Assembly (NCBI RefSeq): GCF_014191305.1
Contig: NZ_JACHWJ010000004.1
Coordinates: forward strand, 186,001 to 250,000
Length of the DNA stretch: 64,000 nucleotides
Origin: Pseudoclavibacter helvolus
GTDB lineage: Bacteria; Actinomycetota; Actinomycetes; Actinomycetales; Microbacteriaceae
Direction of reading: 5' to 3'
The notes beneath the pieces are model-generated. The model did no database searches. It had not been told where the DNA came from and saw only the letters and a program-made list of their open reading frames with translations. A program made the translations under genes and the position numbers. Shown here in pieces: positions 1 through 7,518 of this stretch; positions within the stretch are counted from its first letter, which is position 1, and each line of letters starts with the position of its first letter.

Positions 1-32
1 GGGGCGAGCGGAGGTGTCGCGCCAGATCGAGG

Positions 33-974
33 TCATGTGGGGCTCCCGGTGTGATCGGGATGAGCGTCGCAGGTGCTTCTGGAGGTTCCCGACCCCTTGA
101 CAACGCCGTCTCTCGACGGCGCTGCCCGCGGTGCGCTCCTATTGGGTCGGGGCCAGACGCGGCGTGTCGTCGCCAGCGGGCCGAGCCACCTGCCCCGGAT
201 GAAGAAGATCGCCACCAGCCCGAAGAGGATCACGGGGAAGTTGCCGAGGGCGGCAATGGATGCAAGCGGGCCGTCTCCGGGGTGCGCCGTCAGGAGGAAG
301 ATGCTCGGGTCGGTGCTCGCGTGCAAGAGGATGGGCCAGATCAGGTTCCCCGTGACGCGCAGCGTCAGGTACATGCAGATGCCGAAGGCGAACGTGTAGA
401 GCACCTGGATGGCCGTCGCGAGCAGGCTTTGCCCGCCGAGGGCGTTGCCGGAGTGCATCGCCGCGAAGAGCGCCGCCGAGACGGTCGCCGTGGCGACCTC
501 GGAGTGGCCGGCTTTTCGCATGAGGTTCACGACGTAGCCGCGTGTCAGCACTTCCTCGGCGAAGCCAATGCAGAGGCCGGCGAGCAGCCAGGCGGCAACG
601 ACGTCGAACCCGGCGCCCGCGTAGTCGAGGGACGCGAACCGGAGCACGTTGAAGGCGAGCACGACGGCGACGGCGATCCACATCCACCCCCGCCCACTGA
701 TGGGCTGCGGTGCGAACAGCTCTCGCAGCCAGCCGAGCGAGAGGGCGAAAACGATCAGCAGTACCCCGCCGAAAGCGATCGGCAGGGCGAAGTCGACTAT
801 GACCGTGCCGGCGGAACCCGGCTCCAGGCCCTCCTTCAGAGGCACGAACAGCAAGCCCCCGAGCTGGTAGACGACGTAGTAGACGACAACGAGCAGCACG
901 GCCTTCCACCACCCGCCACGTTCCCAGAAGGTCTTCCAACGGGAACTCGAAATGGCGTCGGTCTGGGCGCTCAT
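33..974 (-). CDS. CPBP-family intramembrane metalloprotease
   Basis: Polytopic membrane protein of 313 residues with the CPBP (type II CAAX protease-like) signature. EEVLTR at residues 140-145 is the EExxxR motif, FAAMH ends in His174, and a later HASTD gives the final HxxxD motif, so the zinc-binding set looks complete. The ATG at 974 is chosen because GGAG lies 7 nt upstream; the frame stays open to 1079 but the extra 35 residues do not look like protein. The last 45 or so residues are Arg/Pro/Ser-rich, probably a cytoplasmic tail. Substrate unknown; relatives act in prenyl-protein processing, bacteriocin immunity or membrane proteolysis. Confidence 0.85.
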   Translation of the reverse strand: MSAQTDAISSSRWKTFWERGGWWKAVLLVVVYYVVYQLGGLLFVPLKEGLEPGSAGTVIVDFALPIAFGGVLLIVFALSLGWLRELFAPQPISGRGWMWIAVAVVLAFNVLRFASLDYAGAGFDVVAAWLLAGLCIGFAEEVLTRGYVVNLMRKAGHSEVATATVSAALFAAMHSGNALGGQSLLATAIQVLYTFAFGICMYLTLRVTGNLIWPILLHASTDPSIFLLTAHPGDGPLASIAALGNFPVILFGLVAIFFIRGRWLGPLATTRRVWPRPNRSAPRAAPSRDGVVKGSGTSRSTCDAHPDHTGSPT

Positions 975-1071
975 GGGCTTACTCCATGTCGTCGGGGGAG
1001 GGGAGAGAGGGGCGGCTGTCGTGGGGGAGTCCGGCCGAACATGGCCGGCGGCCGCCGTCAGCCGCGCCTCT

Positions 1072-1173
1072 CCGGTCAATTATCGGGCGAAGTGGTGACG
1101 CGCCGGGTGCTGGCCTCTGGAGAAGCAGGCCTCGCACCTACGCCGGCAGGCACTTCGCCCGGTAATTGAACGG
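1072..1173. repeat. 102-bp inverted-repeat element
   Basis: Two 23-nt arms (1072-1094 and 1151-1173) are inverted copies matching at 21 of 23 positions, separated by 56 nt. It sits in the gap between two divergently transcribed genes, where neither reading frame uses it. Arm length and size resemble a miniature inverted-repeat element, but a long hairpin with a regulatory or transcript-end role is equally possible. No flanking target duplication was identified. Confidence 0.5.
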
Positions 1174-1193
1174 TCCAGCGCTATGGTCGTGCC

Positions 1194-1604
1194 ATGAGCA
1201 CTGCAGGCCTCAGCGAGGGCGGCACGTCTGATCCAGCCGACGATGCCGTGGCGAGAAGAATCGAGCCGGCCCAACAGTCGGCAACGCAACGCTCAGGTGC
1301 AGAGGTGGCAGACCGCATCACAACCTGGGTCCTCATCGTCGGTATGGCCATCTTCAGCGCACTCGCGAGCTTCGTGGCGCCTGTCTTCGCCATGGCCGCA
1401 GACAACCCAGACACAAACATGACCTGGGTCCGAGTGTTCATCGGCATCGTGATGTTCGGCCCCTGGCTCCTCACGATTGGCACGGCCATCCTGTGCATTC
1501 ATCGTCACCGGCGCGGCAAGTTCGCGTTTTTCGTGCCGCTCGCTGTTCTCGCAGCCTCGCCACTCCTCCTCCTCGCGCTGTCGGGGGTCTCGAGCCAGTT
1601 CTAG
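1194..1604 (+). CDS. small integral membrane protein, function unknown
   Basis: 136 residues. A hydrophilic N-terminal 40 residues (Ser/Ala/Gln-rich) is followed by three predicted membrane helices at about residues 42-67, 79-104 and 112-132, with a short basic loop (HRHRRGK) between helices 2 and 3. The arrangement is common among uncharacterised actinobacterial membrane proteins. I do not recognise a family. ATG start at 1194, no overlapping gene. Confidence 0.7.
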   Translation: MSTAGLSEGGTSDPADDAVARRIEPAQQSATQRSGAEVADRITTWVLIVGMAIFSALASFVAPVFAMAADNPDTNMTWVRVFIGIVMFGPWLLTIGTAILCIHRHRRGKFAFFVPLAVLAASPLLLLALSGVSSQF

Positions 1605-1614
1605 TCGCCGGCGC

Positions 1615-1977
1615 TCACCAGCCGTGGGAGTTCATCCACTCGCGGCGCTGGTCTGCTTCCTGGCGAGTGTCGTCGCCGCGCCAGGAGTCGTGCTCGGCGA
1701 GCGTGCCATCGCCGAGCTGGACAAACGCGAAGCACACCTCGCAGAGGGCGCGGCCGTCCGGGTAGCCGTCGGCGAGCGTCGGCGCAGGCGTGGCGTCCCT
1801 CCCGCTCCCTGGACAGCGCGGCTGGTCGGCATCGATTTCGCTCCAGAGGATGCTCGACCCCGTCCTGTTGTGGAGGCCCAAGTGCCCGGCCCGGCGCGTG
1901 CAGATCTCGCCGTCCCGGCGGCTGAGGCACAGCATCCGGGCGGCCCCGGGGAGTGCAGCGAGCGGCCGGTTGCTCAT
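1615..1977 (-). CDS. cysteine-containing hypothetical protein
   Basis: 120 residues, not recognised. It carries spaced Cys and His residues, including CEVCF near residue 82 and an earlier CTRRAGH/LGLH stretch, which could form a small metal-binding fold. It is not a clear match to any named zinc ribbon. Its ATG overlaps the stop of the upstream VOC gene by 4 nt (ATGA), so the two are translationally coupled. Its composition and the tight coupling support a real gene. Confidence 0.6.
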   Translation of the reverse strand: MSNRPLAALPGAARMLCLSRRDGEICTRRAGHLGLHNRTGSSILWSEIDADQPRCPGSGRDATPAPTLADGYPDGRALCEVCFAFVQLGDGTLAEHDSWRGDDTRQEADQRREWMNSHGW

Positions 1978-2336
1978 CGCTCCCCGATGAGGTTCAGCTG
2001 CGTGCCGTCGATGTCGACGAGGTAGCCGACCCTGCCGCCCCAGTCCCCCCTGGTGACGGGATGGAGGCGGGGGAACCCGACTCGCGCCTCCGGAACGCCG
2101 GTTGCTCGGATCGCATCGTAGAGAGCGTCGACATCAGCCACCCGGATGCTGCACATCGCGTTGCTCGCGTAGGGGTCGACGTCCGGAAACGCGAAGAACT
2201 CAAGCACAACCGTGCCGCGTGCGAGGATCATCCACCCGTCGTCGCGGTAGGTCTTGGCGAAGCCAAACGAGCCGTAGAAGCCGGCCGTCGCGTCGAAGTC
2301 CCTCGACGGGAGATTGGGGACGGCACGGTCGCGCAT
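1974..2336 (-). CDS. VOC-superfamily protein (bleomycin-resistance/glyoxalase fold)
   Basis: 120 residues with the opening AVPNLPSRDFDATAGFYGSF, the internal FFAFPDVDP and the closing GYLVDIDGTQLNLI typical of bleomycin-binding/VOC proteins. These bind and sequester glycopeptide drugs or act on small molecules; the substrate cannot be told here. Start placed at the ATG at 2336 (MRDRAVPNL), because the 9 residues before it lie outside the family alignment. First gene of a two-gene operon with the cysteine-containing protein, by ATGA overlap. Confidence 0.8.
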   Translation of the reverse strand: MRDRAVPNLPSRDFDATAGFYGSFGFAKTYRDDGWMILARGTVVLEFFAFPDVDPYASNAMCSIRVADVDALYDAIRATGVPEARVGFPRLHPVTRGDWGGRVGYLVDIDGTQLNLIGER

Positions 2337-2466
2337 GCGCACAAGACTAGGCAAGATGCGCAATGTGCGTGGTCGGAAACCTGCAGTTCATCTGCCGGTG
2401 GTTACTCTTCAAGTGCGAGCGCTCCCAGCTCGAACTACTTGGTCCCCTGGCCGGCTTGGAGCCTGC

Positions 2467-3038
2467 GTGGCTGAACTACCGAATTCCCCCACCCGCCGCA
2501 GCGTCATGCGCGCGAGTACCTGGAGCGTGCCCGTGCTCGCCGTGGCCGCCGCTGCGCCCGCCTTCGCGGCGAGCAATGCGATCGCCCAGTGCGGGACGGA
2601 CGACATTCTGTCGTTGGTGACTTGGCCCATCTTCGCTACGAGTCTCAACGGCAACGCGGTGCGGGCCACGAACACTGGCTCGGTTGAACGGACCTATGAG
2701 TTCACGCAGGTCGCCAGCGAGGCTCCGTTCAACTTTTTCGTTCGCAACTCTTACAACTCGACGGTGACGCTCCAGCCGTCCACCCCCGGGGATCACACGT
2801 TCCCAGCCCCGGTGCCTGACTCCGCTGACCCAACCGCCCCCTCGCCAGGTGGTCCGGCCAGCGGTCCCCTCACTGGTCCGCTCAGCGGACGTTCAAGATC
2901 ACGATCCAACCGAACTCGTTCCTCGAGTTCGCCGCAGACAGCGCCGATTCTGCCGGGTGCAATGCGTCGACGTCCTTCACCGTGACCTCAGTCGACTGCG
3001 AACTGGTCTACATTCGCAACCAGTGCGCGCCTATCTAG
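2467..3038 (+). pseudogene. Tat-secreted protein interrupted by a frameshift
   Basis: A GTG at 2467 with GGAG 5 nt upstream begins a twin-arginine signal (RRSVMRASTWSVPVLAV, then an Ala-rich region ending AFAAS). The mature part reads well (TYEFTQVASEAPFNFFV) to about 2850, where the frame turns into low-complexity Pro/Gly/Ser/Arg. The protein-like sequence resumes one frame over (TFKITIQPNSFLEFAADSA ending VYIRNQCAPI and TAG at 3036-3038). A single indel between about 2829 and 2890 explains this. Either a recent frameshift or a sequencing error. Family unknown; the type is a small exported actinobacterial surface protein. Confidence 0.6.
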
Positions 3039-3117
3039 GACCGACCCACATTCGCACGGCCCGGGTAAGCTCTGTCTGCCGCGCTTCGCGTGGCGACTGA
3101 ACACCTAGGAGAACACC

Positions 3118-4056
3118 GTGCCCGTTGGCCTGCTTGCCGTCGTCGACGATATCCTCACCGCCGCGCTCAAGGCCTCGGCGAAGTCGGCGGGCGTTGTCAT
3201 CGACGACGCCGCCGTCACGCCGCAGTACGTGCAGGGCATCACGCCCGCCCGCGAGCTTCCCGTCGTCTGGAACATCGCCAAGGGCAGCCTCTTCAACAAG
3301 TTCGTCATCATCATCCCGATCGCGCTGCTCTTGACGGCGTTTGCGCCGTGGATGCTGCCGTTCCTCCTCATCGTCGGCGGCGTGTACCTGTGCTTCGAGG
3401 GTGCGGAGAAGGTCACCGAGTGGTTCGGCCACCATCATGCGCTCGACGAGGACCACCCGCGCGACGAGAAGAAGCTTGTGTCCGGCGCGGTGCGCACCGA
3501 CCTCATCCTCTCTACCGAGATCATGCTCATCTCGCTGTCCAACCTCGACCCTGACCTCGGGTTCTGGATGCGGCTGGCCGCGCTGGTTGTCATCGCGCTC
3601 GCCATGACTGCGCTCGTCTACGGCGCCGTGGCCCTGCTCGTGAAGATCGACGACATCGGGCTCCAAATGGCGACCCGCAGCGACCGCCGCACGAGGCACC
3701 TCGGCGTGCGAATCGTGCGCTCGATGCCCGCCGTGTTCCGCGTCATCAGCATCGTCGGCACCGTCGCCATGCTGTGGGTCGGCGGCCACCTCGTCATCAT
3801 CAACGTCGGGGAGGTCGGCTTCCACGCGCCGGCTGACCTGCTCCACGAGATCGAGCACGCCCTCATCAACACCGGCCCCGTCGTCGTGTGGCTCGTCGAC
3901 ACGCTCATCTCCGCCGTCGTCGGTCTGGTGGTCGGACTCGTGGTCGTCGGCATCACGCTCCTCGTCGGACGCATCCTGCCGAAGAAGGCAAAGGCCGTGA
4001 CTTCGGGCGAAGCCCCGGCTACGGCTGGCGAGGCCCCGAACCCCAGCGCCCACTAG
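3118..4056 (+). CDS. DUF808-family inner membrane protein
   Basis: 312 residues beginning MPVGLLAVVDDILTAALKAS, with VVIDDAAVTPQYVQGI and RELPVVWNIAKGSLFNK, all hallmarks of the DUF808/YedI family. About five to six membrane helices, a conserved FEGAEKVTEW stretch, and an Ala/Pro-rich soluble tail. Function of the family is unknown. GTG start at 3118 is supported by AGGAG 7 nt upstream. Monocistronic, ending at a strong hairpin shared with the convergent flippase gene. Confidence 0.85.
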   Translation: MPVGLLAVVDDILTAALKASAKSAGVVIDDAAVTPQYVQGITPARELPVVWNIAKGSLFNKFVIIIPIALLLTAFAPWMLPFLLIVGGVYLCFEGAEKVTEWFGHHHALDEDHPRDEKKLVSGAVRTDLILSTEIMLISLSNLDPDLGFWMRLAALVVIALAMTALVYGAVALLVKIDDIGLQMATRSDRRTRHLGVRIVRSMPAVFRVISIVGTVAMLWVGGHLVIINVGEVGFHAPADLLHEIEHALINTGPVVVWLVDTLISAVVGLVVGLVVVGITLLVGRILPKKAKAVTSGEAPATAGEAPNPSAH

Positions 4057-4071
4057 CGCTTCAGTAGCATC

Positions 4072-4130
4072 GCTGCCTGTGTTTCCAACCTCCCGGGGCT
4101 CCCCGACGTTGGAAACACAGGCAGCGTTTT
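4072..4130. terminator. bidirectional Rho-independent terminator
   Basis: Perfect 18-bp stem (4072-4089 with 4108-4125), an 18-nt loop and a GTTTT tail on the plus strand. It lies between the convergent DUF808 and flippase genes and could end transcription from both sides. Confidence 0.8.
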
Positions 4131-4144
4131 CTGTTTCCCGGGGC

Positions 4145-5620
4145 CTAGCGCTCGCGGCGCAGGAGGCCGATGAGCTCCGAGTAGGTCGCCGTGAAGCCGA
4201 AGCGGAGGATGCACCACACGACGGAGACAGCGACGGCGACCGTGATGCCGGCGCGCAGCGTCGCATCCATCGGCACGAGCCACAAGCCGAAGCCGATGAG
4301 CGCGACGGCCGCCCCGCACACCATCGCGGGCAGGTAGGAGCGGAGCACATCCAGAGTGCGGAGGCCCATGATGCGGATGGCGACGGCCTGCTTCACGACC
4401 ACAAACACGGCCACCACAACAAGCTGCCCGACGGCGACTCCCATGATGCCGCCGAAGTGCGCCCCGGCGATGAGGACACCGACGAAGACAAAAAGCTGCG
4501 CAGCTGAGAGCCGCATGGCTAGGCCAGGCCGCCCGATCGCCTTGTACACCTCGTTGATGCCGGAGCCGAGCGAGCGGACCGCCGCATAGAGCGACAGCAC
4601 GATGAGGGGCTCGATCACCATGAGCCAGCCATCGCCGAACAGCAGCGGCACTAGCGCCGGGGCAACCGTCGCCAGACCGATACCGGCGGTCACGCCGAAG
4701 ATCGTCTGCACGCGAAGCCCGAGCAGGTAGCTGCGCCGGAGCAGCCCCGGTTCGCTCTGCGCCTTCGCGTACAGCGGATACAAGACCGCCGTCAGGATGT
4801 AGAGCGTGTTCACGATGCCGAACTCGGGCAGCCGGAACGCCAGCTGGTAGGTGCCGAGCGCCGCGGTCCCGAGGAACGCCGCAACGATCAGGTAGTCGAC
4901 CTCGAAGTTGAAACGGGAGATGATCTGGCTGCCGGCCGCTGGCAGCCCAAAGCCGGTCACTTCACGGAAGTCAGCTCGTCCCCAGCGCCAGAACCGCCAC
5001 GGCGTCGAATCGCGCAGCAGGACCCAGCACGAGATCGCGTAAGCGAAGGAGGCAGCGATCGAACCGACGATGAGCGACCACACGCCCGCCCCGCCAAGCG
5101 CCAACCCCATCGTCACGGCGCCCGTCACGATGGCGCGCACGATGGAGGCGGTCGTGATGGCGCTGAAGCGCATGTCCTTGCGCAGCAGCGACTCTGGGAC
5201 GGCGCAGAGCGACGCCCCGACGACAACAAGGCTCGAGACCTGCAGCAGCGCAGTGAGCTCTGGCTGCTTGAACCAGGCGGCGAAGAGTGGCGCGAGCGCA
5301 ACAAGGAGAACGGCGAGGAGCACACCGAAGCCGAGCGTGATCGCGAGCGAGGCCCGCACGATCGAGGGCCGCCTCGTGAGCACAACAAGCGCCTGCGCGA
5401 TGCCACCGTCAGCGACGGTCTCGGCGTAGGCCATGATGACCAGCGCCAGCGTGACCAGCCCGTACTGGTCTGGCGTCAGCGACCGCGCCAGGATGGCGGT
5501 CGTTGCGAGCAGCACGAGCCTGCTGACCGCCACGGCCCCCGACTGCATGGCCGCGCCCCTCGCCGCGCTGCGCGCGAGCTGACGCGGATCGAGTGCGGAC
5601 GCAGTCGAATCCTGACTCAT
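4145..5620 (-). CDS. polysaccharide flippase (Wzx/MATE-like, MOP superfamily)
   Basis: 491 residues with about 12-14 membrane helices. N-terminal SRLVLLATTAILARSLTPD and DQYGLVTLALVIMAYAETV, plus ADGGIAQALV and LPAAGSQIISRFNFEVDYL, are typical of oligosaccharide/lipid-linked sugar flippases. It would move a lipid-linked sugar unit to the outer face of the membrane. The ATG at 5620 overlaps the stop of the upstream glycosyltransferase by 4 nt (ATGA); the frame open further upstream (to 5899) is antisense-like. Last gene of the minus-strand polysaccharide operon. Confidence 0.88.
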   Translation of the reverse strand: MSQDSTASALDPRQLARSAARGAAMQSGAVAVSRLVLLATTAILARSLTPDQYGLVTLALVIMAYAETVADGGIAQALVVLTRRPSIVRASLAITLGFGVLLAVLLVALAPLFAAWFKQPELTALLQVSSLVVVGASLCAVPESLLRKDMRFSAITTASIVRAIVTGAVTMGLALGGAGVWSLIVGSIAASFAYAISCWVLLRDSTPWRFWRWGRADFREVTGFGLPAAGSQIISRFNFEVDYLIVAAFLGTAALGTYQLAFRLPEFGIVNTLYILTAVLYPLYAKAQSEPGLLRRSYLLGLRVQTIFGVTAGIGLATVAPALVPLLFGDGWLMVIEPLIVLSLYAAVRSLGSGINEVYKAIGRPGLAMRLSAAQLFVFVGVLIAGAHFGGIMGVAVGQLVVVAVFVVVKQAVAIRIMGLRTLDVLRSYLPAMVCGAAVALIGFGLWLVPMDATLRAGITVAVAVSVVWCILRFGFTATYSELIGLLRRER

Positions 5621-6603
5621 GCCCGAGTAGGGGAGGGAGCGAACGCCCGCTGGGCGTTTGCGCCCGTTCCCCTCGCCAGGCGCCCTCGAACGTAGCCGAC
5701 GCCCGTGGTACCGAGACCGGCCACGATCGCCGCCGCCCCCTGCAACCGGCCGGCGCGCAGCTCGCGCAGCACACCGCGGCCGAGCACTCGAACTACGTAG
5801 TCCTTCTCCGTGGATAGCGCTGCGGTTGCACCCTGAAGGCGGGCGATCGACGCCTTCGAGAGGCCCTCCGCGTAGCAGCGCCTCAAGAAGTAGCCCCATG
5901 TGCCGCGTACTGCTGCGACTTCATGGCTGACGGCCGATCGCGGCTCGAAGATGACCTTCGCGCTCGGGTTCGCGGCGGCGATTCGGATGCACAGCTCCGT
6001 CTCCTCACCACCGAGCGGGATACGACCTACCCGGCCGAGCTCCTCGCCGAAGCCTCCAGCCGTGACGATCATCGATCGGCGCATCGACATGTTGCAGCCC
6101 ATGAGGTTACGCACCTCGCGGGCGCTCGTGGGCTGACCAAGGTATGTGCATCCGACTACCCAGTCGAACTCGCCGGGGCCGGCGCTCGGGTCGGTTGCGG
6201 AGCCCGGAGTCGGGTACATCGGCGGGCGCGAAGCCGGCCAAGCTGGGCGCGCGGACCCACCAACCGCGACCACACCGGCGTCGGCGTAGTGCGCGATCAG
6301 TAGTTCGAGCCAATCGGCATCGGCAACAGCGTCGTCGTCGAGGAACGCGACGATCTCGCCGCTGGCCACCTCCACGCCAGTGTTGCGGGCGCCGGAGAGC
6401 CCACGGCGCCTGCTGTTCTCGACCACGGTCGCCGAGTCGCCGAAGTGCTGCCTGGCCCGCTCGAACAGCGAGCGGTTGTGGTCGATGACGAGGATCAGCT
6501 CGTCAGGCGCCAGCGAACCACCGGTTGCCGACTCCGCCCCGCGCACGATCGTGGACCAGCGGTCCTCCGTGTACGCGCAGATCACCACGGAAACTGTCGG
6601 CAT
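5617..6603 (-). CDS. family 2 glycosyltransferase
   Basis: 328 residues. GT-A fold: VSVVICAYTEDRW at the N-terminus, RRGLSGARNTGVEVASGE, then FLDDDAVADADWLE with the DxD-type metal site, and GCNMSMRRS and GGEETELCIR further on. ATG at 6603 (MPTVSVV) has GGGAG 5-6 nt upstream. It is expected to add a sugar to a growing lipid-linked glycan from a nucleotide sugar. Coupled by ATGA to the flippase downstream. Confidence 0.88.
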   Translation of the reverse strand: MPTVSVVICAYTEDRWSTIVRGAESATGGSLAPDELILVIDHNRSLFERARQHFGDSATVVENSRRRGLSGARNTGVEVASGEIVAFLDDDAVADADWLELLIAHYADAGVVAVGGSARPAWPASRPPMYPTPGSATDPSAGPGEFDWVVGCTYLGQPTSAREVRNLMGCNMSMRRSMIVTAGGFGEELGRVGRIPLGGEETELCIRIAAANPSAKVIFEPRSAVSHEVAAVRGTWGYFLRRCYAEGLSKASIARLQGATAALSTEKDYVVRVLGRGVLRELRAGRLQGAAAIVAGLGTTGVGYVRGRLARGTGANAQRAFAPSPTRA

Positions 6604-6661
6604 TGGCTCCCCCCCCGGAGTTCTCAGCATGATCAAGCGTTCGGCTTGAACAGGGTCGAGC

Positions 6662-7420
6662 CTAGACCGACGTCACCTCAGGCGTACGACGCTTCACAAC
6701 ACGAGCGCGGCTGCGCTCGGTTGCGAGGGTCCGCAGCACGCGAGTGCCGTCGGTCCACGTGCGCAGGTGGCTCTCTCCGTGGATGCGGCGCTTCTCGACG
6801 CTCGGGACCTCACGGATGTGCGCATCCGCCGTCGCCATGCGGCAGTTGATGATCGTCTCGATCTCGAAGCCGTCGCCCCAGAGCATGAGGTTCGGCTGTG
6901 CGATGCCGGTCTCCGGCAATTCAAGCACCGGCAGCATGTCGCGCCAGAACGCGTTGTAGCCGTAGCAGAGGTCGGAGAACTTCGTGCCGAAGGCGAGATT
7001 CGCGGTCAAGTTCAGGCCAGCATTTCCCGCACGGCGCAGCGGGGTGATGTCCTCGCTGCCGCCTCCAGGCAGGAATCGAGTTCCCTTCGCGAAGTCGGCC
7101 CCCGCGACGAGCGCGTCGACGAACGCCGGAATCTCCGCAGGGTCCGCCGAACCGTCGGCGTCGAACATGACGATGATGTCACCCGTCGCCGCGCCGAAGC
7201 CGCAGGCGAGTGCATTGCCCTTGCCCATGCGGGTCTGCGTGATGAGCGAGGCGTCCGGGCGCAGGCGGCCGACAACCTCCGCTGTGCCGTCGCTCGAGTT
7301 CGCGTCGACGACGATGACCTCGTGATCGCGAGGGAGCTGCGGCAGCATCACCTCGAGGTTCGAAGCCTCGTTCTTGGCTGGGATGACAATCGTCACCGTG
7401 GGTGCAGACGTGCGTTCCAT
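6662..7420 (-). CDS. family 2 glycosyltransferase, dolichol-phosphate-mannose-synthase type
   Basis: 252 residues, soluble. VTIVIPAKNEASNLEVML, VVDANSSDGTAE, QTRMGKGNALACGF and MFDADGSADP are the polyprenyl-phosphate sugar transferase signature, with DADGS as the metal site. No C-terminal membrane helices, so likely a short DPM1-like enzyme making a polyprenyl-phosphate sugar donor. Such donors feed GT-C membrane transferases, which would suit the large membrane protein encoded next upstream. The ATG at 7420 directly abuts a small hairpin whose loop holds the GGGGG ribosome-binding site. Confidence 0.85.
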   Translation of the reverse strand: MERTSAPTVTIVIPAKNEASNLEVMLPQLPRDHEVIVVDANSSDGTAEVVGRLRPDASLITQTRMGKGNALACGFGAATGDIIVMFDADGSADPAEIPAFVDALVAGADFAKGTRFLPGGGSEDITPLRRAGNAGLNLTANLAFGTKFSDLCYGYNAFWRDMLPVLELPETGIAQPNLMLWGDGFEIETIINCRMATADAHIREVPSVEKRRIHGESHLRTWTDGTRVLRTLATERSRARVVKRRTPEVTSV

Positions 7421-7438
7421 CAAGTTCCCCCAAACTTG
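7421..7438 (-). promoter_or_regulatory. hairpin presenting the ribosome-binding site in its loop
   Basis: On the minus strand CAAGTT and AACTTG flank TGGGGG, immediately before the ATG at 7420. The 6-bp stem places the whole Shine-Dalgarno run in the loop. It may tune initiation; no experimental precedent is claimed for this gene. Confidence 0.35.
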
Positions 7439-7442
7439 TAGA

Positions 7443-7472
7443 TGTTTACGCTCAGTTCCCCCCGAGCGTCAA
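7443..7472 (-). promoter_or_regulatory. candidate sigma-70-type promoter
   Basis: Minus strand TTGACG (7472-7467), an 18-nt spacer and TAAACA (7448-7443), about 20 nt before the glycosyltransferase start at 7420. This would give the last three genes of the locus their own transcript. Confidence 0.4.
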
Positions 7473-7493
7473 CGAGTCGACCCTAACAGCCCG

Positions 7494-7518
7494 TTTGGCC
7501 CGGGCCAAAAGTTTTGGC
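7494..7518. promoter_or_regulatory. overlapping perfect palindromes
   Basis: TTTGGCCCGGGCCAAA (7494-7509) overlaps GCCAAAAGTTTTGGC (7504-7518), giving three alternating TTTGGC half-sites. The second touches the stop codon of the upstream membrane protein. It is upstream of the candidate promoter at 7443-7472, so an operator or a weak terminator are both possible. Confidence 0.4.
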
